From an uncultured Treponema sp. (lineage in GTDB: Bacteria; Spirochaetota; Spirochaetia; Treponematales; Treponemataceae), in NCBI GenBank assembly GCA_949299755.1, contig CASGBA010000013.1:1-51019 (forward strand): a stretch of 51,019 bases of DNA, written 5' to 3'. The position numbers and the translations under genes are program-made. Of the stretch, positions 43,601-51,019 are shown one piece after another (the first letter of the stretch is position 1; each line of letters begins with the position of its first letter). Under the pieces are notes generated by a model that was not told the origin of the DNA, did no database searches, and was given only the letters and a program-made list of their open reading frames with translations.

Positions 43601-45185
43601 TCCACATCATGATATATATTCAATAGAAGATTTAGCGCAACTTATTTATGATTTGAAAAATGCCAACAGGGACGCCCGCATTTCCGTTAAGCTGGTGTCC
43701 GAAGCGGGAGTCGGAACAATCGCGTCCGGTGTCGCAAAGGCCGGAGCCCAGGTGGTTTTAATTTCAGGGCACGATGGCGGAACTGGAGCCGCTCCCCTAA
43801 GCTCCATCCACCATGCCGGGTTACCATGGGAACTGGGGCTTGCGGAAACCCACCAGACTTTGATACAGAACGGGCTCAGGAGCCGGGTGGTAATAGAAAC
43901 AGACGGTAAACTTATGAGCGGCCGGGATGTAGCCGTAGCCGCACTACTAGGCGCCGAAGAATTCGGATTTGCTACGGCTCCTCTTGTATCGATGGGATGT
44001 ATGATGATGCGTGTCTGCAATCTGGACACCTGCCCCTTCGGGATTGCGACACAGAACAAAAAATTGCGTGAAAGATTCACAGGCAAACCGGAATATGTGG
44101 CCGCATTCATGAAATTCATTGCCATGGAATTACGGGAGATAATGGCGGCCCTGGGAGTACGCACGGTTGACGAAATGGTCGGTCGCACCGATTTGCTCAA
44201 AGTAAAAATTAAAATGCCTTCTTCCCGAGCCAATCTTATCAATCCGGAACGGTTGCTGGCTTTTCAGGGTAGAAAGAGCTCAGGAGGATTTAATCCTGAA
44301 GACATCTTTGATTTTCATCTGGAGAAAACCGTTGACATGGCTGTATTTCTTAAAGAATTCCGGGAATCCCTGGAACAAAAAAAGAAAACCGTGTTCAGCG
44401 TAGATGTTTCCAGTGTGAATAGAACTGTTGGTACAATTTTCGGATCCGAAATACAAAAGCGTTGGGGCGGGGATTTGCCTGATGATACCTTCACGGTAAA
44501 TTGCCGTGGCGGAGGAGGGCAGTCCTTTGGTTCTTTTATCCCAAAAGGATTGACGCTTCGTCTTGAAGGGGACGCAAACGATTATCTCGGTAAGGGGTTG
44601 TCAGGAGGAAAAATCGTTCTCTATCCTCCGGCGGAACGTGGATACAAGGCTGAAGAAAACATTATCGCCGGAAATGTCGCCCTTTATGGCGCCACTGCCG
44701 GAACCGTGTTCATAAATGGAATAGCCGGTGAACGTTTTTGTGTGCGTAATTCCGGGGCAACCGCTGTTGTGGAAGGTTGTGGTGATCACGGGCTTGAATA
44801 CATGACGGGAGGTACTGTGGTGATTCTCGGACGCACAGGCCGGAACTTCGCCGCAGGAATGAGTGGCGGCGTTGCCTACGTATATGACCGGGAACACGAT
44901 TTATACCGCAGACTGAACAAGGATCTTGTTTCCATGGAAGAGCTTTCGGAAGAGTGTGATATCCAGCAATTGAAGGAACTGATAATCCGGCATAAGGAAG
45001 AGACCGGAAGCGGACTGGCCGCCGCCATACTTGCGGATTTTGAAGCCTGCATTCCTTGTTTCAAGAAAATCATTCCGAATGATTACCGCAGGATGCTTGC
45101 TGAAATCAGCCGGGCTGAAAAGAAGGGCTTGAATTACGATGATGCTGTCCTTGAAGCTTTTTATGCTGTCACCGGCACAAAATAG
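40632..45185 (+). CDS. gltB: Glutamate synthase large (alpha) subunit
   Basis: 1517 residues, full length. The N-terminal glutaminase has its nucleophile at Cys27 (EHDSCGIG), so about 26 residues should be removed as a propeptide. The central and FMN-binding synthase domains follow (KPGEGGHLPG, SGHDGGTGAAPLSS). The [3Fe-4S] cysteines are C1123, C1129 and C1134 (C-x5-C-x4-C). The C-terminal Gly-rich beta-helix domain (from about 1260) is intact. With GltD it converts glutamine and 2-oxoglutarate to two glutamates. AGGAG is present but 13 nt from the ATG, a longer spacing than usual. Confidence 0.97.
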   Translation: MERMNADCFDGSGVRTLYEPSFEHDSCGIGAVVNIDGLQTHGVVDNALHIVEKLEHRAGKDAKGETGDGVGILVQISHSFFSKVALELHMDIGGERDYGIGMFFLPVDQLERGRAKKLFELLTEREGLKFLGWRPVPVDESVLGGRARECMPVITQCFIRRPESVEKGIDFDRKLYVLRRQFELSGQGIYVASLSSRTIVYKGMFLVSQLRTFYRDLQSEYYTSSLAIVHSRFSTNTTPSWERAHPNRFMAHNGEINTIRGNADRMAARKETLSSPVLGDDMQRVLPAVDVTGSDSAILDNTLEFLTMNGMPLPLAVMICIPEPWKNDNTIDREVKDFYHYWATMMEPWDGPAAVLFSDGDVFGAVLDRNGLRPSRYYITSDNQLILSSEVGVLKIPEQKILKKARLQPGRILLVDTKAGKIISDEECKKYYASLHPYGEWLDRHLLHLKDLEIPNKQVPVSSQKHRNILYKAFGWSYEDINDMILPMAKNGSEPTGSMGIDTPLAVFSEIHPPLFSYFKQLFAQVTNPPIDSLREEIVTDTTVYAGSDGNLLQPEGKSCSVLEINNPVLTGVDILKIRSLDKPGLKTSVVSLLYYKNTSLEKALEELFINCDREYHNGSNILILSDRGVDENHVAVPSLLAVSALEQYLIRTKKRTAVSIILESGEVRNVHQAAMILGYGARAVNPYLAHECIGELIEKKMLDKDYHTAVDDFNNALLHGIVRIASKMGISTIQSYQSAQIFEAVGISDEVIEKYFTNTVSRVGGIGIREIEEDINYFHNKAFDPLGLTTDTTLDSVGTHKLRRGKECEDHLYNPETIIALQEAVRNSDYKRFKEYTAMVDDVSRPHTLRALLDFAFPENGAISIEEVEPVENIVRRFKTGAMSYGSISEEAHECMAAAMNGLGGKSNSGEGGEKRERFGTEYNSAIKQVASGRFGVTEEYLLSAKEIQIKMAQGAKPGEGGHLPGKKVYPWIAKTRCATPGVSLISPPPHHDIYSIEDLAQLIYDLKNANRDARISVKLVSEAGVGTIASGVAKAGAQVVLISGHDGGTGAAPLSSIHHAGLPWELGLAETHQTLIQNGLRSRVVIETDGKLMSGRDVAVAALLGAEEFGFATAPLVSMGCMMMRVCNLDTCPFGIATQNKKLRERFTGKPEYVAAFMKFIAMELREIMAALGVRTVDEMVGRTDLLKVKIKMPSSRANLINPERLLAFQGRKSSGGFNPEDIFDFHLEKTVDMAVFLKEFRESLEQKKKTVFSVDVSSVNRTVGTIFGSEIQKRWGGDLPDDTFTVNCRGGGGQSFGSFIPKGLTLRLEGDANDYLGKGLSGGKIVLYPPAERGYKAEENIIAGNVALYGATAGTVFINGIAGERFCVRNSGATAVVEGCGDHGLEYMTGGTVVILGRTGRNFAAGMSGGVAYVYDREHDLYRRLNKDLVSMEELSEECDIQQLKELIIRHKEETGSGLAAAILADFEACIPCFKKIIPNDYRRMLAEISRAEKKGLNYDDAVLEAFYAVTGTK

Positions 45186-45196
45186 GAGAAAACCAA

Positions 45197-46687
45197 ATGG
45201 GAAAAAACACAGGTTTTTTGGATTACACTGTAAAACCGGATAATACCATTCCACCGCTTAAAAGAATCGCCGGATTTTCTGATTTCCATATCCCTTTACC
45301 GCAGGAAGACAGGAGAATCCAGGCAGCACGCTGCATGAATTGCGGTGTTCCCATGTGCCAGTCATCGATAAACTTGTCCGGAATGGTAACCGGCTGTCCG
45401 CTTCATAATTTGATTCCGGAGTGGAATGACGCATTGTACAGGGGATTGTTTGATGAAGCCGCTGAGCGTCTTCTGAAAACGAGCAGTTTCCCGGAATTCA
45501 CCGGCAGGGTGTGTCCCGCCTTGTGCGAAAAAGCCTGCAATTGTGCCGCCGGTATTAGTGGTGACGGGCAGGGTGCCGTTACAATCCGTGATAACGAGCT
45601 TTTTATAATTGAAAAAGCGTTTGAAACCGGATTCATAAGACCCAGGATCCCCGGAGTACGTACGGATAAAAAGGTCGCTGTTATTGGCTCAGGACCGGCA
45701 GGACTGGCAGTAGCGGATTTATTGAATCGCCGCGGGCACAATGTGACAGTGTACGAGCGGGAGGACAGACCCGGCGGACTGCTTATGTATGGAATACCAA
45801 ATATGAAGCTGGAAAAATCAGTGGTGGAGCGCAGGATAAAGCTCATGGAAGCTGAAGGTGTAAGGTTTATAACCGGTGCCGATGTGGGCAGAACCGCTGA
45901 TGCGGATGAAATACTTGAAATGTTTGACGCTGTGGCTTTGTGCTGCGGGGCAAAAAACGCCCGCCCTCTTTCCGCCATTGGAAGTTCCGCCGCCGGAGTT
46001 ATTTATGCGGTAGACTTTTTGAAGTCGGTTACAAAAAGCCTTTTGGATTCTGGCTTAACCGACGGAGGTTTCTTTCATCCTGAAGGGAAACAGGTTGTTA
46101 TTGTCGGTGGCGGGGACACCGGCAATGACTGCGCCGGAACCTGCATAAGACTTGGATGTGCTTCCGTGGTGCAAATAGAAATGATGCCCAGACCGCCGGA
46201 ATCCCGGCCCGCTTGGAATTCCTGGCCCAGGTGGCCATGTATTCTTAAAACTGATTACGGGCAGGAAGAAGCCGTGGCAAAATTCGGGAAGGATCCCCGT
46301 GTGTTCGGTACTACTGTAAAAGAAATTGTAAGTAACCAGGGGCGAATTTGCGCGGTAAAAACAATTGAGGTTGAATTCAAAAATGAAAACAACCGGCGCA
46401 TTATGACGGAAAAGCCCGGAACGGAAAAAGAAATTCCGGCGGATTTGTTGTTGGTCGCGGCGGGATTTACCGGTTGTGAAAAATATACGGCGGAAGCTTT
46501 TAATACAGAAATCTCCTCCCGGGGAACCGTGACGGCCGATGATGTTTCTTTCAGGACAACAACAGGGAAGGTTTTTGCCGCCGGCGATATGCGCCGCGGG
46601 CAGTCACTTGTTGTTTGGGCTATAGATGAAGGAAGGAAATGCGCGGCGGAAATAGACCGGTTCTTGACGGGATACACAAATATGTAA
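45197..46687 (+). CDS. gltD: Glutamate synthase small (beta) subunit
   Basis: 496 residues. N-terminal cysteines for [4Fe-4S] clusters are visible in RCMNCGVPMCQS, GCPLHN and CPALCEKACNC. FAD- and NADPH-binding Rossmann motifs follow: VAVIGSGPAGLAVADLLNRR (about 155-175) and VVIVGGGDTGNDCAGTC. It passes electrons from NAD(P)H to GltB. It starts 11 nt after gltB with an AGGAGA ribosome site. After the stop only a weak AAACC/GGTTT hairpin with a T run (46714-46731) separates it from the convergent EAL gene; it may act as a shared terminator. Confidence 0.96.
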   Translation: MGKNTGFLDYTVKPDNTIPPLKRIAGFSDFHIPLPQEDRRIQAARCMNCGVPMCQSSINLSGMVTGCPLHNLIPEWNDALYRGLFDEAAERLLKTSSFPEFTGRVCPALCEKACNCAAGISGDGQGAVTIRDNELFIIEKAFETGFIRPRIPGVRTDKKVAVIGSGPAGLAVADLLNRRGHNVTVYEREDRPGGLLMYGIPNMKLEKSVVERRIKLMEAEGVRFITGADVGRTADADEILEMFDAVALCCGAKNARPLSAIGSSAAGVIYAVDFLKSVTKSLLDSGLTDGGFFHPEGKQVVIVGGGDTGNDCAGTCIRLGCASVVQIEMMPRPPESRPAWNSWPRWPCILKTDYGQEEAVAKFGKDPRVFGTTVKEIVSNQGRICAVKTIEVEFKNENNRRIMTEKPGTEKEIPADLLLVAAGFTGCEKYTAEAFNTEISSRGTVTADDVSFRTTTGKVFAAGDMRRGQSLVVWAIDEGRKCAAEIDRFLTGYTNM

Positions 46688-46728
46688 TTTGCGGACGGAA
46701 ATTGTTGTAAAGGAAACCCGTATGGTTT

Positions 46729-49068
46729 TTATAAATCATATTGGTCAAGCTTTGTAATTGAGGAAGTTGTTTTCATGTAACGTTCGGTAAACTCTTTCGC
46801 TGGAATCGGACGACAGTAATAATAACCCTGCCCGTAATCACATCCGAGGGTTTTCACGAGTATTTCATCTTCTTCTGTCTCAACTCCTTCCGCAACCACG
46901 GAAAGATGAAGCCGTCTTGCCATGCGGACGATTTGGTCAATAACAATTTTTGTCCGCCAATTTTCTTTTGTATTCGCTTCCTGTAAAAATATTCGGTCGA
47001 GCTTTAACTCGTCTATGCACAAGTCCCCGAGTGAGCTGAAAGATGAGTATCCGCTTCCAAAGTCATCCAGGGATACAAGGAAACCTTCCTGGCGTAAAAA
47101 GGAAATCTTTTCATTCATCTCTGATACGTTTTCCAAAGCAAGTTGTTCCAGAATTTCCAGCGTTATAATTCCTGGTGGAATTCCGTATTTAGCCACAATG
47201 TTGCTTATGTCATTCACATAGTTAGGTTCAAAGAACATGAGTTTTGATTGATTCACTGAAACTGAAAGGGGCTCAAGATCCGCATCCATCCATTCCCTTA
47301 TCAGTTTGCACACTTGTTCGAACATGAACATATCAAGCTTTACGCAGAAACCGTTTTGTTCAAACAACGGTATAAACTGGTCGGGAAAAATCATGTGTCC
47401 GTTGCTGGTTTCCCACCGAACCAACGCTTCGGCTCCGCCAAGCTCCTCGGTTTGCAGGTCGATTTTCGGTTGAAGGTAAAGCTTGAAATCACCTTCAATA
47501 AGGGCACGTTCCATGTGGGTTTCAATATAGTTTTTGTTTTTTTCTTTTTTATGCAGGTTTTCATCATAAAAACATACAGGATTTGCTGCGTCTGTCCTGG
47601 CTTTTGACAATGCCATGGAAACATGGATTAATATTTTATCCACGTTTACAGGTGTTTCCCTGTCATTTTTAAATGTAGCCACACCCGCATATATCTGCAA
47701 ATGATAATCGTAAAATTTTGTCAGTTTATGTTCAATTATGGAAATGATATTTTCAAGCCGTTCTTTGATTCTCGCATGATCATTTTCAAGCAGGCACAAA
47801 TGGAAAACGTCAACATTTTCCCGGCAGAAAAACTCAGAAGCGGAAATATTTTCTTCCAGGGTTTCTTTTATAATGAATAACAGTCTGTTGGCTCCGTTTA
47901 TTCCGAAAATCTCGTTTATAAATTTGAACTGCCGGACATTGAGGGACGCAACACACAAATTGTCCCTGTTGTCTTTTTCACATCGGGCGGAAAGGATGTT
48001 TTTAAATCTGTTGAGGTTATCCGCTCCTGTCAAGGGATCAAAATATATTATATTGATCAGCAATCTTCCGTATTTGTTTAGCAGTTTGTATCCGCCGAGA
48101 ATAACCAGAATCATTATCACACACATGGTTCCGAATATTATACGTGTCAAAAAAACATAATAATCTGTTGTGGTTCTGGAATATAGCGAAGTCTTTACAC
48201 ACAGGATATACATATTATTCAAGTTGAGAGGTTTTATATAACCTCTGCATTCCATTCCGTTGTATGTAAAAGAGAAAAAGCCCTCTTGGTTTTGCCTTAT
48301 TTGCTGTCTTGCTTCGAAGGGGAAAACGGGCAGCATTAAGTGTTCCCCCCTTTCCTTAAATTCTATCGTTTGCGGAAATTTGTTCTTTTTCGATACGACA
48401 AGAAAATTCGCGTCTTTATCAAGAAGGAAAAAGTTGTAATCCGGATTTAACTCTGATGTGCCGTCAATGATTTTTGATATTTCGGTTATACCATGGCTTC
48501 CGGTTATTGCCCCCACGACTTCTGAACCATGGTAAACGGGAACCACATGGGTTGATATCCTTCTGCCGAACAAATTTGAGAAGAAAAAGTTTGAACTGGC
48601 ATATCCTCCGAGGAAAGCTTGGTTTACCGCCTTTTGGACTGAATAAGAAGAATCCTTTAAATTAATCTGGGTAACCTCACCGGTCTCAACAATTGTTCTG
48701 GCTCCGTTCCCCTCTTTGCTGTAACATGAAATGGTCAGGAAATCACTGTGGAAACATGTTTCTCCGAGAGCTTCCTTCAGCTTGGCAGTGTCTATGGCAT
48801 TGCTTTCATTCAAAATATTCGCTGATTCCAAAAAAGAGGCAAGTGTTCTGAGAACCCTGAAATCCGCATTTATATGACGGCGTATATTGTTTGAAAGGGC
48901 GTTTGTCTCCGCCGAAATCCTGAAATTTACTGAATCGTTTTTAACATTATATAGTGCGAAAGACATAAAAATAGTGGCCAGAATAAGCAGCAAGATGGCG
49001 AAAGCAAACACTATTGCAAGCATAAATAAATTGTTTTTTATCTTTTTCTCACTCATTGTGTTTGTCAT
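46729..49068 (-). CDS. c-di-GMP phosphodiesterase with Cache-like sensor and degenerate GGDEF (Cache-GGDEF-EAL)
   Basis: 779 residues from the ATG at 49068. Membrane helices at about 15-40 and 305-330 flank an extracytoplasmic dCache-like domain of about 260 residues. The GGDEF domain keeps the FDPLTGADN entry motif but its active site reads NVDVF, so it should not make c-di-GMP. The EAL domain looks active: EALVRW, the SVNQSKL Asn, LEILEQ, DDFGSGYSS, the Lys in ELKLDR, VAEGVETEED and DYGQGYYY are all present. It is likely a signal-dependent c-di-GMP hydrolase, opposite in function to the 7TM cyclase at 36.5-38 kb. A GTG at 49077 is an alternative start; ribosome sites are weak for both. Confidence 0.9.
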   Translation of the reverse strand: MTNTMSEKKIKNNLFMLAIVFAFAILLLILATIFMSFALYNVKNDSVNFRISAETNALSNNIRRHINADFRVLRTLASFLESANILNESNAIDTAKLKEALGETCFHSDFLTISCYSKEGNGARTIVETGEVTQINLKDSSYSVQKAVNQAFLGGYASSNFFFSNLFGRRISTHVVPVYHGSEVVGAITGSHGITEISKIIDGTSELNPDYNFFLLDKDANFLVVSKKNKFPQTIEFKERGEHLMLPVFPFEARQQIRQNQEGFFSFTYNGMECRGYIKPLNLNNMYILCVKTSLYSRTTTDYYVFLTRIIFGTMCVIMILVILGGYKLLNKYGRLLINIIYFDPLTGADNLNRFKNILSARCEKDNRDNLCVASLNVRQFKFINEIFGINGANRLLFIIKETLEENISASEFFCRENVDVFHLCLLENDHARIKERLENIISIIEHKLTKFYDYHLQIYAGVATFKNDRETPVNVDKILIHVSMALSKARTDAANPVCFYDENLHKKEKNKNYIETHMERALIEGDFKLYLQPKIDLQTEELGGAEALVRWETSNGHMIFPDQFIPLFEQNGFCVKLDMFMFEQVCKLIREWMDADLEPLSVSVNQSKLMFFEPNYVNDISNIVAKYGIPPGIITLEILEQLALENVSEMNEKISFLRQEGFLVSLDDFGSGYSSFSSLGDLCIDELKLDRIFLQEANTKENWRTKIVIDQIVRMARRLHLSVVAEGVETEEDEILVKTLGCDYGQGYYYCRPIPAKEFTERYMKTTSSITKLDQYDL

Positions 49069-49384
49069 ATTTTCCACACGTAAATTTTTAACCTGTACAA
49101 ATAAAAAGCCTGTAAGAATTCTGTTGGGAATATGTTAGAAAAACAACAAACCGCAGTAAATTTAAATAAAGTAAATGTCTATAATAAGAAAGCACCAGAA
49201 TAGAATACCATATTCTGCGTTTTAATACAACAAAAATCTCAATTGAATTGTAAAATCTGCTATATTACGTATGTTTGGTTTCATGTCCGGGGAATATTAA
49301 TGTCTTTGCCTCTTTATGCCGAAATTATAAGGGAAGATAATAGGGAAATTGAGTTTTTCCCTTGTTTTAGTTCGGGAGGAATCC
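49069..49384. other. Divergent intergenic region between the EAL gene and rlpA
   Basis: About 315 bp, AT-rich. I see direct TACAGG repeats on the minus strand near 49105-49125, a TATATT -10-like sequence near 49260 without a matching -35, and the GGAGG ribosome site for rlpA near 49376. No convincing gene, tRNA or terminator is present. Short open frames here have no coding character. Confidence 0.5.
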
Positions 49385-50164
49385 ATGAAAAAAGCCTTTG
49401 TTTTTATCTTGATAGTTACCCTTGTTTTTCCTGTTTTTGCCGGAAAAACCATGTTGAAGGAAAATGCGGTGGCATCCTATTACGGGGCCCAATATGACGG
49501 CCGCCCCACTTCCAGCGGGGAAATTTTCGATATGTATGCGATGACCGCAGCCCATAAGACGCTGCCTTTCGGGACAATGCTGGAAGTGACCAACCTGGAC
49601 AACGGGAATTCCGTCATTGTGCGTGTGAATGACCGGGGCCCCTTTGTGAAGGACAGGGAAATAGACGTTTCCCAGGGCGCCGCCGAAAAACTGGGCATGA
49701 TTACCTCCGGGACAGCCCGAGTTTCTATCGCCATTGTGGACGGGGAAGACGCCCTGGAAGCGCCCTCTTCGGCTGTGTCCGTGTCCGTACCGGCGCCTGC
49801 GCCTGCGGTTCCTTCCGCCGGCAGCCACTTTTTCCCCGCTAAAGAGGAAAAACCGTCCCCGCTGGCATTGCCGTCACCGGTGTCGGTTCCGCCTGCCAAA
49901 GACACCGCCCCGGCCCCCGTGTTCCGGGACTCCGGCTATTCCGGCCCCCTGTGGAGGATTCAGCTGGGTTCCTTTACCCGGGAAGAAAACGCCATCCGCA
50001 TGGTGCGTTCCCTCCGGGCCGCCGGCCTTGAACCCGCCTATGAAAAGAGCGACGGAAAAATCAGGGTTGTTTTGGCTTCTGTAACAGATTATTCCCTTGA
50101 AAATGTGAAAAAAACACTGAATGAGGCGGGATTCAGGGATTATTTGCTGCGCCGTGAAAACTGA
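49385..50164 (+). CDS. rlpA: RlpA-type septal lytic transglycosylase with SPOR domain
   Basis: 259 residues. A signal peptide (about 1-19, ending PVFAG) is followed by the double-psi beta-barrel domain (about 26-115). The catalytic residues known for Pseudomonas RlpA are all present with the right spacing: Glu46 and Asp49 in GEIFD, and His57 in TAAHKTLPFG. A Pro/Ala/Ser/Val-rich linker (about 120-180) leads to a C-terminal SPOR domain (about 185-255, LWRIQLGSFTREENA) that binds denuded glycan at division sites. It should cleave denuded peptidoglycan during cell separation. The ATG at 49385 follows GGAGG; an upstream in-frame start at 49349 is unlikely. The linker coding is markedly GC-rich. 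Confidence 0.92.
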   Translation: MKKAFVFILIVTLVFPVFAGKTMLKENAVASYYGAQYDGRPTSSGEIFDMYAMTAAHKTLPFGTMLEVTNLDNGNSVIVRVNDRGPFVKDREIDVSQGAAEKLGMITSGTARVSIAIVDGEDALEAPSSAVSVSVPAPAPAVPSAGSHFFPAKEEKPSPLALPSPVSVPPAKDTAPAPVFRDSGYSGPLWRIQLGSFTREENAIRMVRSLRAAGLEPAYEKSDGKIRVVLASVTDYSLENVKKTLNEAGFRDYLLRREN

Positions 50165-50192
50165 GAATATAAAAACCTCCTCCATCTTTTGC

Positions 50193-50217
50193 AACCGCCG
50201 GCAATGGGCCGGCGGTT
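50193..50217 (+). terminator. GC-rich hairpin after rlpA
   Basis: AACCGCCGGC (50193-50202) pairs perfectly with GCCGGCGGTT (50208-50217) around a 5-nt loop. The tail is only CTTG, so termination would rest on stem strength; it could instead stabilise the mRNA end. Confidence 0.5.
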
Positions 50218-50459
50218 CTTGCATTCAGGGGCGGAGGTGGCTGCTGTCCGGCGGACGGTGTTCCCCCGGCTAGGGCTTCCGGGCGCAAAAACACGGGAAA
50301 GGGCTTCCGTTCCGGTTCTGAAGTGAAATCCGCAGGGAGAACAGCCGGTTTTTGCCTGGATCAGGGTGGAATTCCGCTGTTTTTCCCTCCAAAACGGGCG
50401 GTTTTAGGATTGCACATCCGAAAAGGTTACAAAAAAAGCATTTAAAAAGTGTTTTTTTA

Positions 50460-50488
50460 TTGACAGAGTAGATTTTTAAGTGTAAATT
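50460..50488 (+). promoter_or_regulatory. Promoter of the porin-like gene
   Basis: A perfect TTGACA (50460-50465) is followed after 17 bp by TAAATT (50483-50488, 4/6), with TG directly before it. A run of A and T tracts lies upstream, as in strong UP-element promoters. The leader would be about 45 nt and includes AAGGAGG (50524-50530). Confidence 0.6.
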
Positions 50489-50538
50489 CTGTTTGTGATG
50501 TCGTATGATATCACCAGAAAATTAAGGAGGCTAAGAGG

Positions 50539-51019
50539 ATGAAAAAGACTCTTATTGCAGTTACAGTAGTATTATTACTGGTAACCACTTCTGCATTCGC
50601 AGATATCACAATGGGCGTCTGGCTGCGCACGGTTTTCGCACCCGTTGCGTCTGACGGCGAAAACAACTACACAGACATGGCTAACTCTTGGGGCGGCGTT
50701 CGCGAATCCCGCATCAACGTTGCCGGTACAGCTGCCGATGAATTGGCCGGATTCAAGGCTGACTTCTACATCAACTCTCAGGAAGTTGATGTAGGTGATA
50801 ACGCCTACATCTGGGTGAAACCCATTGACATGATCAAGGTTGCCTACGGTAAATTCGATAGCCCCGAAGCCGGATTCCGCGGTGACCTCTGCTACGGCTC
50901 ATGGGATTGGCTCCGCCCGACCTTTGTGGACTATGATGAAGGCCTCACCTTCTCCGGCAATGGTTCAGAAGGTGCCATGGTTAATATCACTCCTATCGCT
51001 AATCTTGCTATCTATGGGT
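50539..51019 (+). CDS. Porin-like outer-membrane protein, 3'-truncated by the window
   Basis: 160 codons are visible and the frame is open at the window edge. A classical signal peptide (MKKTLIAVTVVLLLVTTSAFA, cleavage after Ala21 shown as SAFA-D) is followed by beta-rich sequence with repeated aromatic and Gly/Asp turns (VWLRTVF, KADFYINS, AYIWVKP, VAYGKFDSP). This is the look of a major spirochaetal outer-membrane porin; no family is certain. Codon use is more biased to C-ending codons than in most neighbours and the Shine-Dalgarno AAGGAGG is ideal, so expression is probably high. Confidence 0.8.
   Translation, partial: MKKTLIAVTVVLLLVTTSAFADITMGVWLRTVFAPVASDGENNYTDMANSWGGVRESRINVAGTAADELAGFKADFYINSQEVDVGDNAYIWVKPIDMIKVAYGKFDSPEAGFRGDLCYGSWDWLRPTFVDYDEGLTFSGNGSEGAMVNITPIANLAIYG

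Larger units (their letters stand above)
50165..50538 (+). other. Intergenic region between rlpA and the porin-like gene
   Basis: 374 bp. It contains a GC-rich hairpin just after rlpA, then about 190 bp of GC-rich sequence with two near copies of GGGCTTCCG (about 50273 and 50303) and no gene I can support, then an abrupt change to AT-rich sequence from about 50420 with the promoter and ribosome site of the porin-like gene. Confidence 0.5.

Noticed and set aside
46714-46731. Strong terminator between gltD and the EAL gene
   Set aside because: The AAACC/GGTTT stem is only 5 bp; it is mentioned under gltD but not listed as a confident terminator.
1-51019. Insertion sequences, prophage, integrons or toxin-antitoxin modules
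   Set aside because: No transposase, integrase, phage structural or toxin-antitoxin gene was seen; gene order and content look like core chromosome with one catabolic operon.

Overview
The window looks like chromosomal DNA of a Treponema-like spirochaete. This is inferred from gene content, not from a marker-gene search: a TPR membrane protein resembling the spirochaetal flagellar collar protein FlcA, an aroD-aroE fusion, an ApbE lipoprotein, an rpoN-hpf-hprK-ptsH cluster, and several beta-barrel or secreted proteins without recognised families. Complete glutamate synthase, asparagine synthetase and L-fucose catabolism point to a metabolically capable, possibly gut-associated species rather than a reduced pathogen.

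Layout. 1-7.7 kb (mostly + strand): 5'-truncated FlcA-like gene, tRNA-Val(CAC), a polyprenol/diacylglycerol kinase-like membrane protein, an unknown membrane protein (- strand), then ispH-mutS2. 7.8-15.8 kb (- strand, read right to left): proS, a secreted unknown, def, fmt, a PASTA protein, aroD-aroE fusion, rpiA. 16-17.5 kb: HAD phosphatase and PAP2 phosphatase. 17.5-28 kb: an L-fucose regulon with a divergent AraC regulator, then fucI, a RhaB-type kinase, fucU, fucA, a ribose/galactose-type ABC importer (binding protein, ATPase, permease) and fucO, closed by a strong terminator. This would convert imported L-fucose to DHAP and 1,2-propanediol. 28-31 kb: apbE and a beta-barrel outer-membrane protein. 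31-38 kb (- strand): diguanylate cyclase, rpoN, hpf, hprK, ptsH, an NtrY-like receptor without a kinase, and holA. 38-46.7 kb (+): an unknown 217-aa protein, then asnB-gltB-gltD behind a structured leader. 46.7-51 kb: a Cache-GGDEF-EAL protein (- strand), rlpA and the start of a highly expressed porin-like gene.

The most unusual signal is the 5' leader of asnB-gltB-gltD. A near-consensus promoter (TTGACA-17-TATCAT) starts transcription almost exactly at the first of two homologous tandem stem-loops, each opening with ACGGCAAYGGMGTCG. The second is a perfect 12-bp stem followed by a U-rich tract, so it can act as an intrinsic terminator; the arms of the two copies are cross-complementary. This reads as a tandem attenuator or riboswitch candidate controlling ammonia and amide assimilation, and I do not recognise its class.

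A second theme is initiation without Shine-Dalgarno sequences. Several genes have a promoter whose -10 element lies only 5-8 nt before the start codon, predicting leaderless mRNAs (positions 4290 -, 4377 +, 29274 +, 38011 -, 38101 +). Other genes in the window have good AGGAGG-type sites, so two initiation modes seem to coexist.
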